Shown piece after piece: positions 8,098 through 15,786 of a stretch of DNA of 36,571 nucleotides. The DNA comes from Candidatus Hydrogenedentota bacterium (GTDB taxonomy: Bacteria > Hydrogenedentota > Hydrogenedentia > Hydrogenedentales > SLHB01): NCBI GenBank assembly GCA_016215105.1, contig JACRLJ010000117.1, positions 1 to 36,571 of the forward strand, given 5' to 3'. Under the pieces are notes generated by a model. That model was not told where the DNA came from, ran no database searches, and saw only the letters and a list, made by a program, of their open reading frames with translations. The translations under genes and the position numbers were made by a program. Each line of letters starts with the position of its first letter. Within the stretch, counting starts at the first letter, position 1.

Positions 8098-8170
8098 ACA
8101 TATAGGAGCAGTTCGCGAGCAACCCGCCGAGACGCAGCCCCCGAGTACGCCTGCGCTCAATGAGCGCAGG
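8098..8170. repeat. Dispersed repeat, family R2, copy 2 (ends in a hairpin)
   Basis: The 73-base unit shares ACATAT, AGTTCGCGAGCA, CCCGCCG and CCGAGTAC with the copy at 5998-6071. It ends in the perfect 9-bp hairpin CCTGCGCTC-AAT-GAGCGCAGG (8150-8170). The hairpin lies just past the stop codon of the minus-strand gene and may protect or end its transcript. Confidence 0.75.
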
Positions 8171-8176
8171 CAATCT

Positions 8177-10939
8177 CTACTCGACGGCTACGCACCGCGA
8201 CACGCCGTCGGTGGAACCGAATACGCACTGCAACGCCGGTTCCCCTTCCGTCCGAAGAACCACCGGTGATGCCGCGAATGGTCCAGCCGAACGGGTGTCG
8301 GTCCAGAGGGTCTTGCCGTCTGCGTCCAGGCACGTTAGGACGCCGTGCTCGCCGGCAACGAGTATTCTTTGCCCCTTGTCCGTAATGACGACGGACGGCG
8401 GACTCACGCACGACACTGGCTGCTTCCACAGCACGCCAAACCCGCGCGACAACCCGAACAAGGCCGCGCCGTCGCTCACCACGAATGAAAGCGCGCCCGG
8501 CGAAGATTGGCCTGCGTACGCCAGAAAGATTGCCGCGTTGTCTGTCTTGATAGACGATTTGGTTTGGCATTCGCCGCTCCCGGCGTCCCACACTTGATTG
8601 TGTCCTTGGCGCGTGACGGTGACAACGGAGCTTGTCTTACCATCACCCACGAAGTCGATGACCAGCGGTGGGCAGTCCACGGAACCATCGGCTTGCGCTT
8701 GCCAACGCACGGCGCCGTCGTGTTCCAGACACGCCACCTGTCCGGACTCGCACACGGCCGCGATGGCCGAAAGCCCATCCGGTCCGGGTGGAAGCACGGA
8801 CACAAGCGCGCGCCGTCCGGGCATCGTGTGAGTCCAGTACGGAAAGCCGTCGCTGATGACTCCGCGGACACGTCCATCGTCGAGTCCGGCGACCAATTCG
8901 CCTCCGGGGAACGGATGCAGATTGGCGAAGAGTACGCCCGTCGTACTACACGGGCCGTCAAACGAGAACGACCACCGCAGCGCGCCGTCCGGCTTCAGCA
9001 CGTAGACCTTGCCGCGCTGGTCGGCCACCGCGAGGTGCGGCGAGCCGTCCCAATGACGCCCAAGTACAGGAGGTAACGCAAACGCCGTCTGAAACTCCTT
9101 GCGCCAGCGCCTCGCGCCGTCAGCGCCATAGCATAGGACCTCGCCCGCCGTTGTACATACGACGACGCCGGCGGCGCCGTCCAAATCCGCGATAAGCGGA
9201 GTTGCGCGGATCGGTCCCAGGGCCTTAGCGCTCCACAACAGCTGTTGCGCGGAAGGAATCGTGAAGTCGCGGGTCAACGGAGGCGAACCCGCTAGCGCGA
9301 GACTTAGCCGTACCGTCACGGGCGCTCCGTCCGGCGCCAACCCTTGCAGCGCGCCGTCTACGGTGACGCTCTCACCAGGTTCGAGTGCGAAGTCTTGACC
9401 AGAAGGCTCGACGGCCATACGCGCCGGCGCGAGCGCAGTGAGGCGGCCTTCCAAGCGGAACCCTGTTGCATTGACGAAGCCGTAGCGAAGCGTGGTCGAC
9501 CGCCCGCCCGACGACACACCGTCTTCGGCAATGCACGTCAGCGATGCAGGCAGCAGAAACTCGCGGACCGGCAGTCGTTCGACAAGTGTGGGCCGAGGAA
9601 ACGGTCCCACGTGAACATGGCCGTCTTCGGAAACGTGTTTTTCCTTCGCGCCAGAGGCCATATCCGTCGAGGGCGCCGCCTCTTCGCGAGTGGTGATCGT
9701 CAGTGGGCTTGCGCAGCCGCGCCACAAATAGGCCGAAGCGCCGGCGTTTGACCCCAGCACGTAGACTGGAGTGTCCCCGATACGATACTCGCCGACGCGG
9801 ACGTAATCATCCAGCGGTGTGGTCGCGGTGTAGGCGGCGAGACTGGACGGCGGCTCCTTCGAAACCTTCGGACGCCGCGTTTTCTGGAACAGCGCATCGT
9901 AGCGGGCGTGTTCTTCCTCCGGCATGTTCCACCAGCAGGCATCGTCGTCGTCGATCCAGACGTAATTCGACGAAAACACCTTCGCGCCGGCGATCAGCGA
10001 GCGATACGTGTCGATCGGATAGCGCTCCCGCGCTTGGCCTGTCGCGCGGTCGCGGCGCAGCGGCGATAGTCCCATCGCTATGCCGCCACGCCGTTTCCAG
10101 AGTTCGTAATTCTCCGGCGCAAATCGCGCCCGGAGAATGTCTGTCGCGCGTTGGCAGAGGGCGGGGAATTGTTCGGCGTTGTCGGTATCCAACGAAGATC
10201 GAGTCAGTAATTGAAGCGAAGCGGTCGGCTGGCGGCCCAGGGCCAAAACCATGCCTTCGAACATGCGCAGCCACAAGGGGCCGGCGTCCAGCCAGTCATC
10301 CGCGATGAGAAGGATCTCCGCATCGGGATCTTCACGCCAAAACGCCGTGGCGATGCGTTTGCCGAATTCGGCGGCGCCGTATCCGAGATCCTCCGCGGTA
10401 TAGCCTGTGTGTGTGTAGCCGTCCCATTGGTATTGGTAGAAGAGATTGCTTACTTGGCAGTGAAGCGCAATGCCACGCATTTCCGCCAGGCGGCAGAATT
10501 GGCCTGCCGCCGTCCAACGATCCTCAACAAAGCTCCACAAAGCCGGTTCGGAGAAGTACGGACGGTCCGTGGTAAACCGAGCCGCGGCGAAATTGCAGTC
10601 AACGCCCTTTTCGGCAAGGCGCCGATTGGCGTCGCGCAACTCCAGCAGCAATCGGTCGTCGTTCCCCTGCGTGGCCGCGTCACCATCCACCGCCCAAACG
10701 TCCGACGCCATATCGTCCATGACACCATCGAGCAGGAACCCACGGACACCACGGCGGGCCCACTCATCGGCGTGGTCCGCCGCCCACGTCGCGTTGATGG
10801 GCGTCGAAAGCAATGTCCGAGGCATCGCGGCGGGGATCGGAGGCTGTGCGACGGAGATCGGCGCTACGACGGCGAAAACGGCGACCGCGCATGCGGCACA
10901 GAGCCGCCGCAACGCATATACCCCCGTGTGAATCGCCAT
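8177..10939 (-). CDS. Secreted protein with TIM-barrel-like domain and C-terminal PQQ-type beta-propeller
   Basis: The protein has 920 residues from the ATG at 10939. Residues 1-32 form a signal peptide (hydrophobic core CAVAVFAVVAPISVAQ). Residues ~40-370 look like a glycoside-hydrolase-type barrel, with FLLDGVMDD, HCQVSNLFYQYQWDG and NYVWIDDDDACWWNM as strand-end segments rich in acidic and aromatic residues; I cannot assign a GH family or catalytic pair. Residues ~470-600 resemble an Ig-like NPCBM/NEW3-type sandwich. Residues ~605-920 are propeller blades with repeated GxVxCLxxDGxxxW motifs, as in PQQ-binding-like proteins. A longer frame starts at 11056, but its extra part runs through the terminator at 11025-11069, which supports 10939. 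A role in polysaccharide breakdown outside the cytoplasm is inferred. Confidence 0.82.
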   Translation of the reverse strand: MAIHTGVYALRRLCAACAVAVFAVVAPISVAQPPIPAAMPRTLLSTPINATWAADHADEWARRGVRGFLLDGVMDDMASDVWAVDGDAATQGNDDRLLLELRDANRRLAEKGVDCNFAAARFTTDRPYFSEPALWSFVEDRWTAAGQFCRLAEMRGIALHCQVSNLFYQYQWDGYTHTGYTAEDLGYGAAEFGKRIATAFWREDPDAEILLIADDWLDAGPLWLRMFEGMVLALGRQPTASLQLLTRSSLDTDNAEQFPALCQRATDILRARFAPENYELWKRRGGIAMGLSPLRRDRATGQARERYPIDTYRSLIAGAKVFSSNYVWIDDDDACWWNMPEEEHARYDALFQKTRRPKVSKEPPSSLAAYTATTPLDDYVRVGEYRIGDTPVYVLGSNAGASAYLWRGCASPLTITTREEAAPSTDMASGAKEKHVSEDGHVHVGPFPRPTLVERLPVREFLLPASLTCIAEDGVSSGGRSTTLRYGFVNATGFRLEGRLTALAPARMAVEPSGQDFALEPGESVTVDGALQGLAPDGAPVTVRLSLALAGSPPLTRDFTIPSAQQLLWSAKALGPIRATPLIADLDGAAGVVVCTTAGEVLCYGADGARRWRKEFQTAFALPPVLGRHWDGSPHLAVADQRGKVYVLKPDGALRWSFSFDGPCSTTGVLFANLHPFPGGELVAGLDDGRVRGVISDGFPYWTHTMPGRRALVSVLPPGPDGLSAIAAVCESGQVACLEHDGAVRWQAQADGSVDCPPLVIDFVGDGKTSSVVTVTRQGHNQVWDAGSGECQTKSSIKTDNAAIFLAYAGQSSPGALSFVVSDGAALFGLSRGFGVLWKQPVSCVSPPSVVITDKGQRILVAGEHGVLTCLDADGKTLWTDTRSAGPFAASPVVLRTEGEPALQCVFGSTDGVSRCVAVE

Positions 10940-11024
10940 AGTTGTGTCTGCCCGCAGGATGAAGAAGCGCCTGATACGCCAAAGTAGTGTTTGCAAGAAC
11001 ATAACACGCGCGCGGAAGGTTGAC

Positions 11025-11069
11025 AAAAAGCCTTCCCCGGTCGTGAAACCAATCACGCCGGGGAAGGCT
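11025..11069 (-). terminator. Factor-independent terminator of the cold-shock gene
   Basis: On the minus strand a 12-bp perfect stem AGCCTTCCCCGG / CCGGGGAAGGCT (11069-11058 with 11040-11029) encloses a smaller CGTGA/TCACG hairpin and is followed at once by a run of five T. It lies about 30 bases after the cold-shock stop codon, and so isolates that gene from the next minus-strand gene. Confidence 0.9.
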
Positions 11070-11100
11070 GATTTAGCGCTGAATGAATGAGCGAAGGAGC

Positions 11101-11337
11101 TTACCCTTCTATCTTGCTGACATTGGCCGCTTGCGGTCCCTTCGGGCCGTCTAAGAGTTCGAATTGAACGACTTCTTCCTCCTTTAGCGTACGGAATCCG
11201 TCCATTTGAATGGCGGTGTAATGGACAAACACGTCAGGGCTGTTGTCGCGCGCAATGAAGCCGTAACCCTTTTGGTCACTGAACCACTTCACTTTGCCTT
11301 GCGCGATTCCTTGCGACTGCGAAGTTGTTTGCGTCAC
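11101..11337 (-). CDS. Cold-shock domain protein (CspA family)
   Basis: The 78-residue protein is a single cold-shock domain preceded by about ten polar residues. It carries both nucleic-acid-binding motifs: GKVKWFSDQKGYGFIA (RNP1, KGYGFI) and DVFVHYTAI (RNP2, VFVHY). It should bind single-stranded RNA and DNA as an RNA chaperone. The GTG at 11337 is chosen because AAGGAG lies seven bases upstream; the frame extends further but the extra part is not family-like. A strong promoter about 107 bases upstream and a clean terminator downstream show a single-gene transcript with a leader of about 100 bases, as is usual for cold-induced csp genes. Confidence 0.96.
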   Translation of the reverse strand: MTQTTSQSQGIAQGKVKWFSDQKGYGFIARDNSPDVFVHYTAIQMDGFRTLKEEEVVQFELLDGPKGPQAANVSKIEG

Positions 11338-11443
11338 CCCAGCTCTCCTTCTGTTGATGCCACGACTACGCCAACGCTCCCGTCTCCGGAAGAACGCGAT
11401 GGCAACTACCGAACACGACACTTCCTCATCTTTAGCATTTCAC

Positions 11444-11472
11444 AGTGTAGCCCAAGTTGCGAATTCTGTCAA
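11444..11472 (-). promoter_or_regulatory. Promoter of the cold-shock gene
   Basis: On the minus strand TTGACA (11472-11467), 17 bases, TACACT (11449-11444). The predicted start near 11437 gives a leader of about 100 bases before the GTG at 11337. Confidence 0.75.
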
Positions 11473-11657
11473 TAGGGGGATCGCTGCGAAATAGGGGAAC
11501 GTCACTTCGCGCTCCTTGCGCCGAAGTGCTTAATCTCAAAAGGATTACAGCCCGCGACCCGATTGGACCTCGCTCTTGCAAAAGCGCACCCGGGAGGTCG
11601 CGCGCGATCCCAATCCGTCATTTTGCGCATTATGTGTAGCAGTCCGCGGTCTTCTGC

Positions 11658-11687
11658 TTTACATATGCCGCTATGCGCGTTTATGGT
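11658..11687 (+). promoter_or_regulatory. Possible promoter of the alpha/beta hydrolase gene
   Basis: TTTACA (11658-11663), 18 bases, TATGGT (11682-11687), about 50 bases before the ATG at 11740. The match is moderate. The rest of the stretch 11473-11657 shows nothing else I can support. Confidence 0.35.
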
Positions 11688-11739
11688 TCTCCCGTTTTGG
11701 AACGGTCGTTTGTGCTCGTAACTTTGGAGGACGTTGCAG

Positions 11740-12867
11740 ATGTTTTTCGTGCTCGCTATTGCCATGGCCGCGCAACCAGTAACTAACGATCCGTTTCCGG
11801 GGCGTTACCGCGAGGACATCACCGCTTCGCACGGCATTCGCCAGGATCAGTTCAATCAGGTTCACGCCTATCTCGATGCGCTGAAGAAGGAAGCCGCGGA
11901 CCGCCGCGCCGAGTTCTTCAAGCCGGACTATTCAAGCGCGGACGCCTTTGCCAAGTCCTGTGAACCGCTTCGCAAACGCGTCCTCGAGCGCATCGGCTAT
12001 CCGCCGCCCAAGACCTCGCCGGATAAAGAACCGCGCGTGGAGAAGGTTGCCGAGGACGAATACTCGACCATTTATCGCATGTGGCTCGAGGTCCTCGAAG
12101 GCGTGGAAGGGTACAGCATACTCACCATTCCCAAGGGTCTCGCCGGCCCGGCGCCGCTGATGATTTGTCAGCACGGCGGCGGTGGAAGTCCGGAAGTTAT
12201 TGCGCCGTTCACGGGAGATCGTGGTGATGGGACCTTTAACTACGGCTGGATGGTGCAGCGGGCAGTGCAGCGCGGATACGTCACGTGGGCCCCGGAGCTC
12301 ATCTTTCCCGTCGCCGGCGTTGAAAAGATCGAAGGCCCCGACCGCCTCGCGCTCGATGCCGGACTCCGTTACGTCGGCACTTCGTTACTGGCCGTCGAAC
12401 TCTGGAAGATTCATCGCGGTCTCGACGTAGTGCTCAGGCGTCCTGAGATAGACCCGAACCGCGTAGCGATGATGGGGCTTTCCTACGGAGGACTCTACAC
12501 GCTATTTGCCACCGCGCTCGAGTCTCGGATCAAGGTTGCGGTCAGCTCATGTTATTTCAACGATCGCCTCCGCTACAGTTGGGCCGATTGGTCGTTCCAC
12601 AACTATCTGAATGAATTCGCAGACCCGGAGATCGGTGCATTGATTTGCCCGCGGCCGCTCATGGTCGAGGTCGGGGACAAGGACGCCTTATTTGTCGTCG
12701 ACGGCGCGCGCAGCCAAGCGCCCCTGGCGCGGCGCCACTGGGAAAAACTCGGTCTATCGAGCCGCTTTCAGTACGTCGAGTTCGATGGGGCGCACGAGTT
12801 CAAAGGCGAGCGCGCGTACGAATTCGTGGACGCCGCGCTGAAAGCTCCTGTCGTCTCTAAGCCATAG
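11740..12867 (+). CDS. Alpha/beta hydrolase (dienelactone hydrolase / acetyl-xylan-esterase-like)
   Basis: The 375-residue protein has a short hydrophobic N-terminus ending in AMAAQP, probably a weak signal peptide. The alpha/beta hydrolase elements are in order: an oxyanion strand MICQHGGGGSPE, the nucleophile elbow GLSYGG with Ser near residue 248, an acid in GDKDALF near 313, and the catalytic His in DGAHEF near 352. The long N-terminal cap with many charged residues is typical of large secreted or periplasmic esterases of this clan. Ester substrates such as acetylated sugars are a guess from family. The ATG at 11740 is nine bases after GGAGG; a TTG two codons earlier is too close to it. 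The gene appears to be transcribed alone. Confidence 0.88.
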   Translation: MFFVLAIAMAAQPVTNDPFPGRYREDITASHGIRQDQFNQVHAYLDALKKEAADRRAEFFKPDYSSADAFAKSCEPLRKRVLERIGYPPPKTSPDKEPRVEKVAEDEYSTIYRMWLEVLEGVEGYSILTIPKGLAGPAPLMICQHGGGGSPEVIAPFTGDRGDGTFNYGWMVQRAVQRGYVTWAPELIFPVAGVEKIEGPDRLALDAGLRYVGTSLLAVELWKIHRGLDVVLRRPEIDPNRVAMMGLSYGGLYTLFATALESRIKVAVSSCYFNDRLRYSWADWSFHNYLNEFADPEIGALICPRPLMVEVGDKDALFVVDGARSQAPLARRHWEKLGLSSRFQYVEFDGAHEFKGERAYEFVDAALKAPVVSKP

Positions 12868-12910
12868 GAACGGTTCACTTTAGCGGCGGCTTCATTGCAA
12901 TGATCGAGTG

Positions 12911-12947
12911 GCCCGCAGCGGGACGACACGGAATGTCCTGCGCGGGC
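12911..12947 (+). terminator. Possible hairpin terminator after the hydrolase gene
   Basis: GCCCGC (12911-12916) pairs with GCGGGC (12942-12947), and inside this GGAC (12921) pairs with GTCC (12935). A short T-containing tail follows without a true T-run. It lies 43 bases past the stop and 58 bases before the next start. Confidence 0.35.
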
Positions 12948-13004
12948 TCGCTTGTTCGTCGTAATGTTGAAACGAGGCAACAAGCATCATAGAAAGGTGA
13001 GAAA

Positions 13005-13421
13005 ATGAGCATGAATTCAACAACATCAGAATACCTGTTGCTGTTCCGGGGGGCGCAGTGGGATAAGGAACTTTCCCCGGCGGAAATTCAGAAGGTCATG
13101 AGCCAATGGACCGCATGGTACGAACGGCTGCTCCAGCAGGGCAAGCTCAAAGGCGGTCAGCCCCTCGTACATGAAGGCAGAATCGTTTCCGGGAAGAAAG
13201 GACGCACCGTGGCCGATGGTCCTTTCGCCGAATCCAAGGAAGCTATCGGAGGCTACTTCCTGCTTACCGTCCACGATTTCGACACTGCTTTGGAGATTGC
13301 GAAAGAGTGCCCCGCGCTGGAATACGGATTGACGGTGGAGGTCAGGCCGGTAGCCGAGTGCTGCCCTACCATGCAGCGCGCGAGCGAGTACCTTGCCAAG
13401 GCATCGGCGGCGACGGTGTAA
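13005..13421 (+). CDS. YCII/DGPF-domain protein, partner of the ECF42 sigma factor
   Basis: The 138-residue protein is a YCII-related ferredoxin-like domain with the hallmark VADGPFAESKEAIGGYFLL (residues ~66-85), the DGPF signature that names the family. The C-terminal half continues with ECPALEYGLTVEVRPV. Genes of this family are almost always beside ECF42 sigma factors, as here, where the sigma gene starts two bases after this stop. The biochemical role is not established; proposals include a small-molecule binding or enzymatic sensor. The ATG follows AAAGGTGAG. It opens the co-oriented cluster that runs to about 26.1 kb. Confidence 0.93.
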   Translation: MSMNSTTSEYLLLFRGAQWDKELSPAEIQKVMSQWTAWYERLLQQGKLKGGQPLVHEGRIVSGKKGRTVADGPFAESKEAIGGYFLLTVHDFDTALEIAKECPALEYGLTVEVRPVAECCPTMQRASEYLAKASAATV

Positions 13422-13423
13422 GC

Positions 13424-14746
13424 GTGAGCCTGCTAGAAGAACAGAGCCCGATACCCGCAACGGGCGAGGCGTCCCGGTTGGCGGAACACCTGTTTCGGCA
13501 TGAAGCCGGGAAGCTGGTTTCCGTCCTGACGAAGATGTTCGGGACCGAGCGGCTGCAGTTAGCGGAAGACGTGGTTCAGGAAGCATTGATTCGCGCGATG
13601 CAGACGTGGCCTTACTACGGCATCCCGAGCAATCCCGCTGCATGGATTACGCAAACAGCGAAGAATCTCGCGCTGGATGTGATCCGCCGGGAAAAGCGGT
13701 TCCGCGAAAAGGAACCGGGAATTACCGCGTCGGTCGAGCGGCAGTTGGAGAACGCGAACGGCAGCGAGCCGCTCTTCTTCGACGACGAGATTAAGGACGA
13801 CCGGCTGCGAATGATGTTTGCTTGTTGCCACCCGCTGATTCCGGAGGATGCGCGGGTGGCCTTGGCGCTCAAGACACTCTGCGGACTCAATACCGCCGAA
13901 ATTGCGAATGCATTTCTGATGACCGAGGCCGCGGTCGCAAAACGATTGACGCGAGCCCGGCAGCGAATTCGCGAGTTGCGCGTACCTTTCGAAAGTCCCC
14001 TGGGCGCCGAGCTGGCGTCCCGCTTGGATGGCGTGGAGAAAACGCTCTACCTGCTCTTCAACGAAGGCTACAAAGCGTCCAGTGGTGAGAACCTGATCCG
14101 GGCAGAACTTTGTCACGAAGCGATCGGCCTTGGGACTCTCCTGGTCAACCACTCGGCAGGCAACCGGCCCCGCACGCACGCGCTGCTCGCGCTCATGTTA
14201 CTGAACGCCGCGCGTTTGCCGGGGCGTGTTGACGGAGAAGGACAGATACTGCGTCTCATGGACCAGGATCGTTTGAGTTGGGACCAGGGAATGATTAGCC
14301 GCGGCATGGTTCACCTTGGCCAATCGGCGTCCGGAGAAGAACTAAGCGAATACCATCTCCAGGCGGGCATCGCCGCGTGCCATTGCGCCGCGAGCGATTT
14401 CGAGTCAACGGACTGGAGCCAGATTCTTGCCTTGTATGACCAACTGGTGGAACTCGACGATTCCCCCGTCATCGCTCTTAATCGCGCCGTCGCCGTTGCG
14501 AACGTGAACGGTGCCAAGGCCGGGATTGAATGTGTCGAGACTATTCCGGGCCGGGAGCGCTTGGACAGGTATTACCTGCTCTATGCGGTTCTGGGCGAGT
14601 TCGAGGCGCAACTCGATCATACCGAGGCCGCAGCCAGTCATTTTCGTAAAGCGCTCCAATTCACCGCAGTGAAATCGGAGCATTCGTATCTGTTGAAGAG
14701 ACTGCGGGCGTGCGAAGAGCTGAGTCTGTGCGTGGCCGCTCCCTGA
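13424..14746 (+). CDS. ECF sigma factor, ECF42 type, with TPR-like C-terminal extension
   Basis: The 440-residue protein has sigma-70 region 2 at ~17-100 (LAEDVVQEALIRAMQTWPYYG, then NPAAWITQTAKNLALDVIRR) and region 4 at ~125-185 (helix-turn-helix GLNTAEIANAFLMTEAAVAKRL). Residues ~190-440 are an all-helical extension with YLLFNEGYKASSG and SHFRKALQFT, the DUF6596/TPR-like part that sets ECF42 apart from short ECF factors. In this group the extension, rather than an anti-sigma factor, is thought to control activity. The GTG at 13424 lies two bases after the upstream stop, so translation is probably coupled. A frame start inside the DGPF gene is not supported. Likely targets are DGPF and neighbouring promoters. 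Confidence 0.94.
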   Translation: MSLLEEQSPIPATGEASRLAEHLFRHEAGKLVSVLTKMFGTERLQLAEDVVQEALIRAMQTWPYYGIPSNPAAWITQTAKNLALDVIRREKRFREKEPGITASVERQLENANGSEPLFFDDEIKDDRLRMMFACCHPLIPEDARVALALKTLCGLNTAEIANAFLMTEAAVAKRLTRARQRIRELRVPFESPLGAELASRLDGVEKTLYLLFNEGYKASSGENLIRAELCHEAIGLGTLLVNHSAGNRPRTHALLALMLLNAARLPGRVDGEGQILRLMDQDRLSWDQGMISRGMVHLGQSASGEELSEYHLQAGIAACHCAASDFESTDWSQILALYDQLVELDDSPVIALNRAVAVANVNGAKAGIECVETIPGRERLDRYYLLYAVLGEFEAQLDHTEAAASHFRKALQFTAVKSEHSYLLKRLRACEELSLCVAAP

Positions 14747-14798
14747 CCCCGAGGACTTGGCATGCACCAGGACTAGAATTGTAGGAACGAAGCGGCTA

Positions 14799-14827
14799 TT
14801 GACAAACGGCCTGCGATGGTGTATTTT
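14799..14827 (+). promoter_or_regulatory. Promoter of the arsR-AHSA1 operon
   Basis: TTGACA (14799-14804), 17 bases, TATTTT (14822-14827), a strong housekeeping-type promoter 36 bases before the ArsR start codon. Confidence 0.75.
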
Positions 14828-14835
14828 ACCGAAAG

Positions 14836-14845
14836 GTTAATTAAC
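14836..14845. promoter_or_regulatory. Candidate ArsR operator (perfect palindrome)
   Basis: GTTAATTAAC is a perfect 10-bp palindrome that lies nine bases after the -10 element and just before the ribosome site. This is where an autorepressor would block transcription, and the overlap with the expected start supports an operator. The sequence alone cannot show binding. Confidence 0.5.
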
Positions 14846-14862
14846 TAAGAGGTATAATACAA

Positions 14863-15216
14863 ATGTCCGCCGACCCCATCAGCACAACGTTTGCGGCTCT
14901 GGCCGATCCCACGCGGCGCGCGATACTTGCGCGGCTAGCGCTGGGCGAGACTTCTGTCACTGAACTGGCGAAGCCCTTCAAGATGACAATGCCCGGAATC
15001 TCCAAGCATCTCAAGGTGCTGGAGCATGCCGGTCTGATAGCGCGCGGCCGTGAGGCCCAGTGGCGGCCGTGCCGGTTGGAGGCAAAACCGCTCAAGGAGG
15101 TCGCCGATTGGGTTGAGCGCTACCGCCGGTTCTGGGAGGAGAGGCTCGACCGTTTGGAGGTCTACCTTCGCGATTTGCAGGCAAAGGAGAAGAAGCATGG
15201 CCGTGGCAAGAAATGA
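14863..15216 (+). CDS. ArsR-family winged-helix repressor
   Basis: The 117-residue protein is one ArsR winged helix. It has the conserved FAALADPTRRAILARLALGE at its start and the recognition region VTELAKPFKMTMPGISKHLKVLEHAGLI (residues ~31-59; positions given because it exceeds a short motif). The metal-binding ELCVCD box of true ArsR/SmtB members is missing, so metal sensing by the classical site is unlikely. The closest type is the ArsR group found next to AHSA1 (SRPBCC) genes. It overlaps the next AHSA1 gene by 20 bases, a sign of coupled expression. Autorepression through the palindrome at 14836 is inferred. Confidence 0.94.
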   Translation: MSADPISTTFAALADPTRRAILARLALGETSVTELAKPFKMTMPGISKHLKVLEHAGLIARGREAQWRPCRLEAKPLKEVADWVERYRRFWEERLDRLEVYLRDLQAKEKKHGRGKK

Positions 15217-15751
15217 CCTGAACACCGCATTGGCTTCCGGGCCGATGATGACAGCTTCCGACGATCGCGACTTCGTCATCACACGCGTACTTAACGCGCC
15301 GCGAACGCTCGTATTCGACGCCTGGACGATCCCCAAACACATGGCGCGATGGTGGGGACCGCGCGACTTTACGAACCCGGTCTGCGAAATGGACGTGCGT
15401 CCGGGTGGCGCCTATCGAATCGTCATGCGCGGACCCGATGGCGCGGAATATCCGGTCTCGGGAGTCTTTCAGGAAGTCGTACGGCCTGAACGCCTCATCA
15501 TGAGCATGGACTGCTCAGAGCACACGGACGAGTGGCATGACCAGGTGAATCCGGTCCGCGACAAATCGAAGAAGCCTTTTCTGATGGCTCTACAGATAGT
15601 GACTTTTGAAGAATTCGGCGCCAAGACCAAGCTTACCGTCCGAACGCGCTTCGATTCGCCTTTGATTCGCGACGGAATGTTGAAAGTCGGAATGACCGAA
15701 GGTTGGTCGCAGAGCCTGGACCGCCTCGAGGCGCATCTGCCGAGAGAATGA
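15197..15751 (+). CDS. AHSA1/SRPBCC-domain protein 1
   Basis: The 184-residue protein is a SRPBCC (Bet v 1-like) fold of the AHSA1 family. It has the family start ITRVLNAPRTLVFDAWTIPKH, followed by MARWWGPRDFT and MDVRPGGAYRIVMRGPDG. The fold forms a deep hydrophobic pocket that binds small molecules, and the ligand is unknown. AAGGAGA ends seven bases before the ATG, inside the arsR gene, and the two genes overlap by 20 bases. It is close to the next gene product, sharing NPxRDxSxxPxxxALQ, which suggests tandem duplication. Confidence 0.93.
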   Translation: MAVARNDLNTALASGPMMTASDDRDFVITRVLNAPRTLVFDAWTIPKHMARWWGPRDFTNPVCEMDVRPGGAYRIVMRGPDGAEYPVSGVFQEVVRPERLIMSMDCSEHTDEWHDQVNPVRDKSKKPFLMALQIVTFEEFGAKTKLTVRTRFDSPLIRDGMLKVGMTEGWSQSLDRLEAHLPRE

Positions 15752-15786
15752 CTTCAGGCAGGCGTTACGACCAAGGAAGAAGAACC

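Larger units (their letters stand above)
7840..8176. other. Convergent intergenic region with repeats
   Basis: These 337 bases separate two genes that converge. The stretch from 7905 to 8095 is strikingly C-rich on the plus strand. It holds a short palindrome at 7946-7959 and an R2 repeat copy at 8098-8170 whose terminal hairpin is six bases from the stop of the minus-strand gene. No clear T-run follows any hairpin, so I do not call a factor-independent terminator. Confidence 0.55.

Noticed and set aside
9703-10308. 201-codon plus-strand frame
   Set aside because: Arg-rich and antisense to the barrel-propeller gene, typical of shadow frames in GC-rich DNA.
10939-11056. N-terminal extension of the barrel-propeller gene to 11056
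   Set aside because: The added part overlaps the factor-independent terminator of the cold-shock gene and lacks signal-peptide character, while the ATG at 10939 begins a good signal peptide.
14853-14858. TATAAT as a -10 element
   Set aside because: It lies only four bases before the ArsR ATG, which would leave no ribosome site on the transcript.
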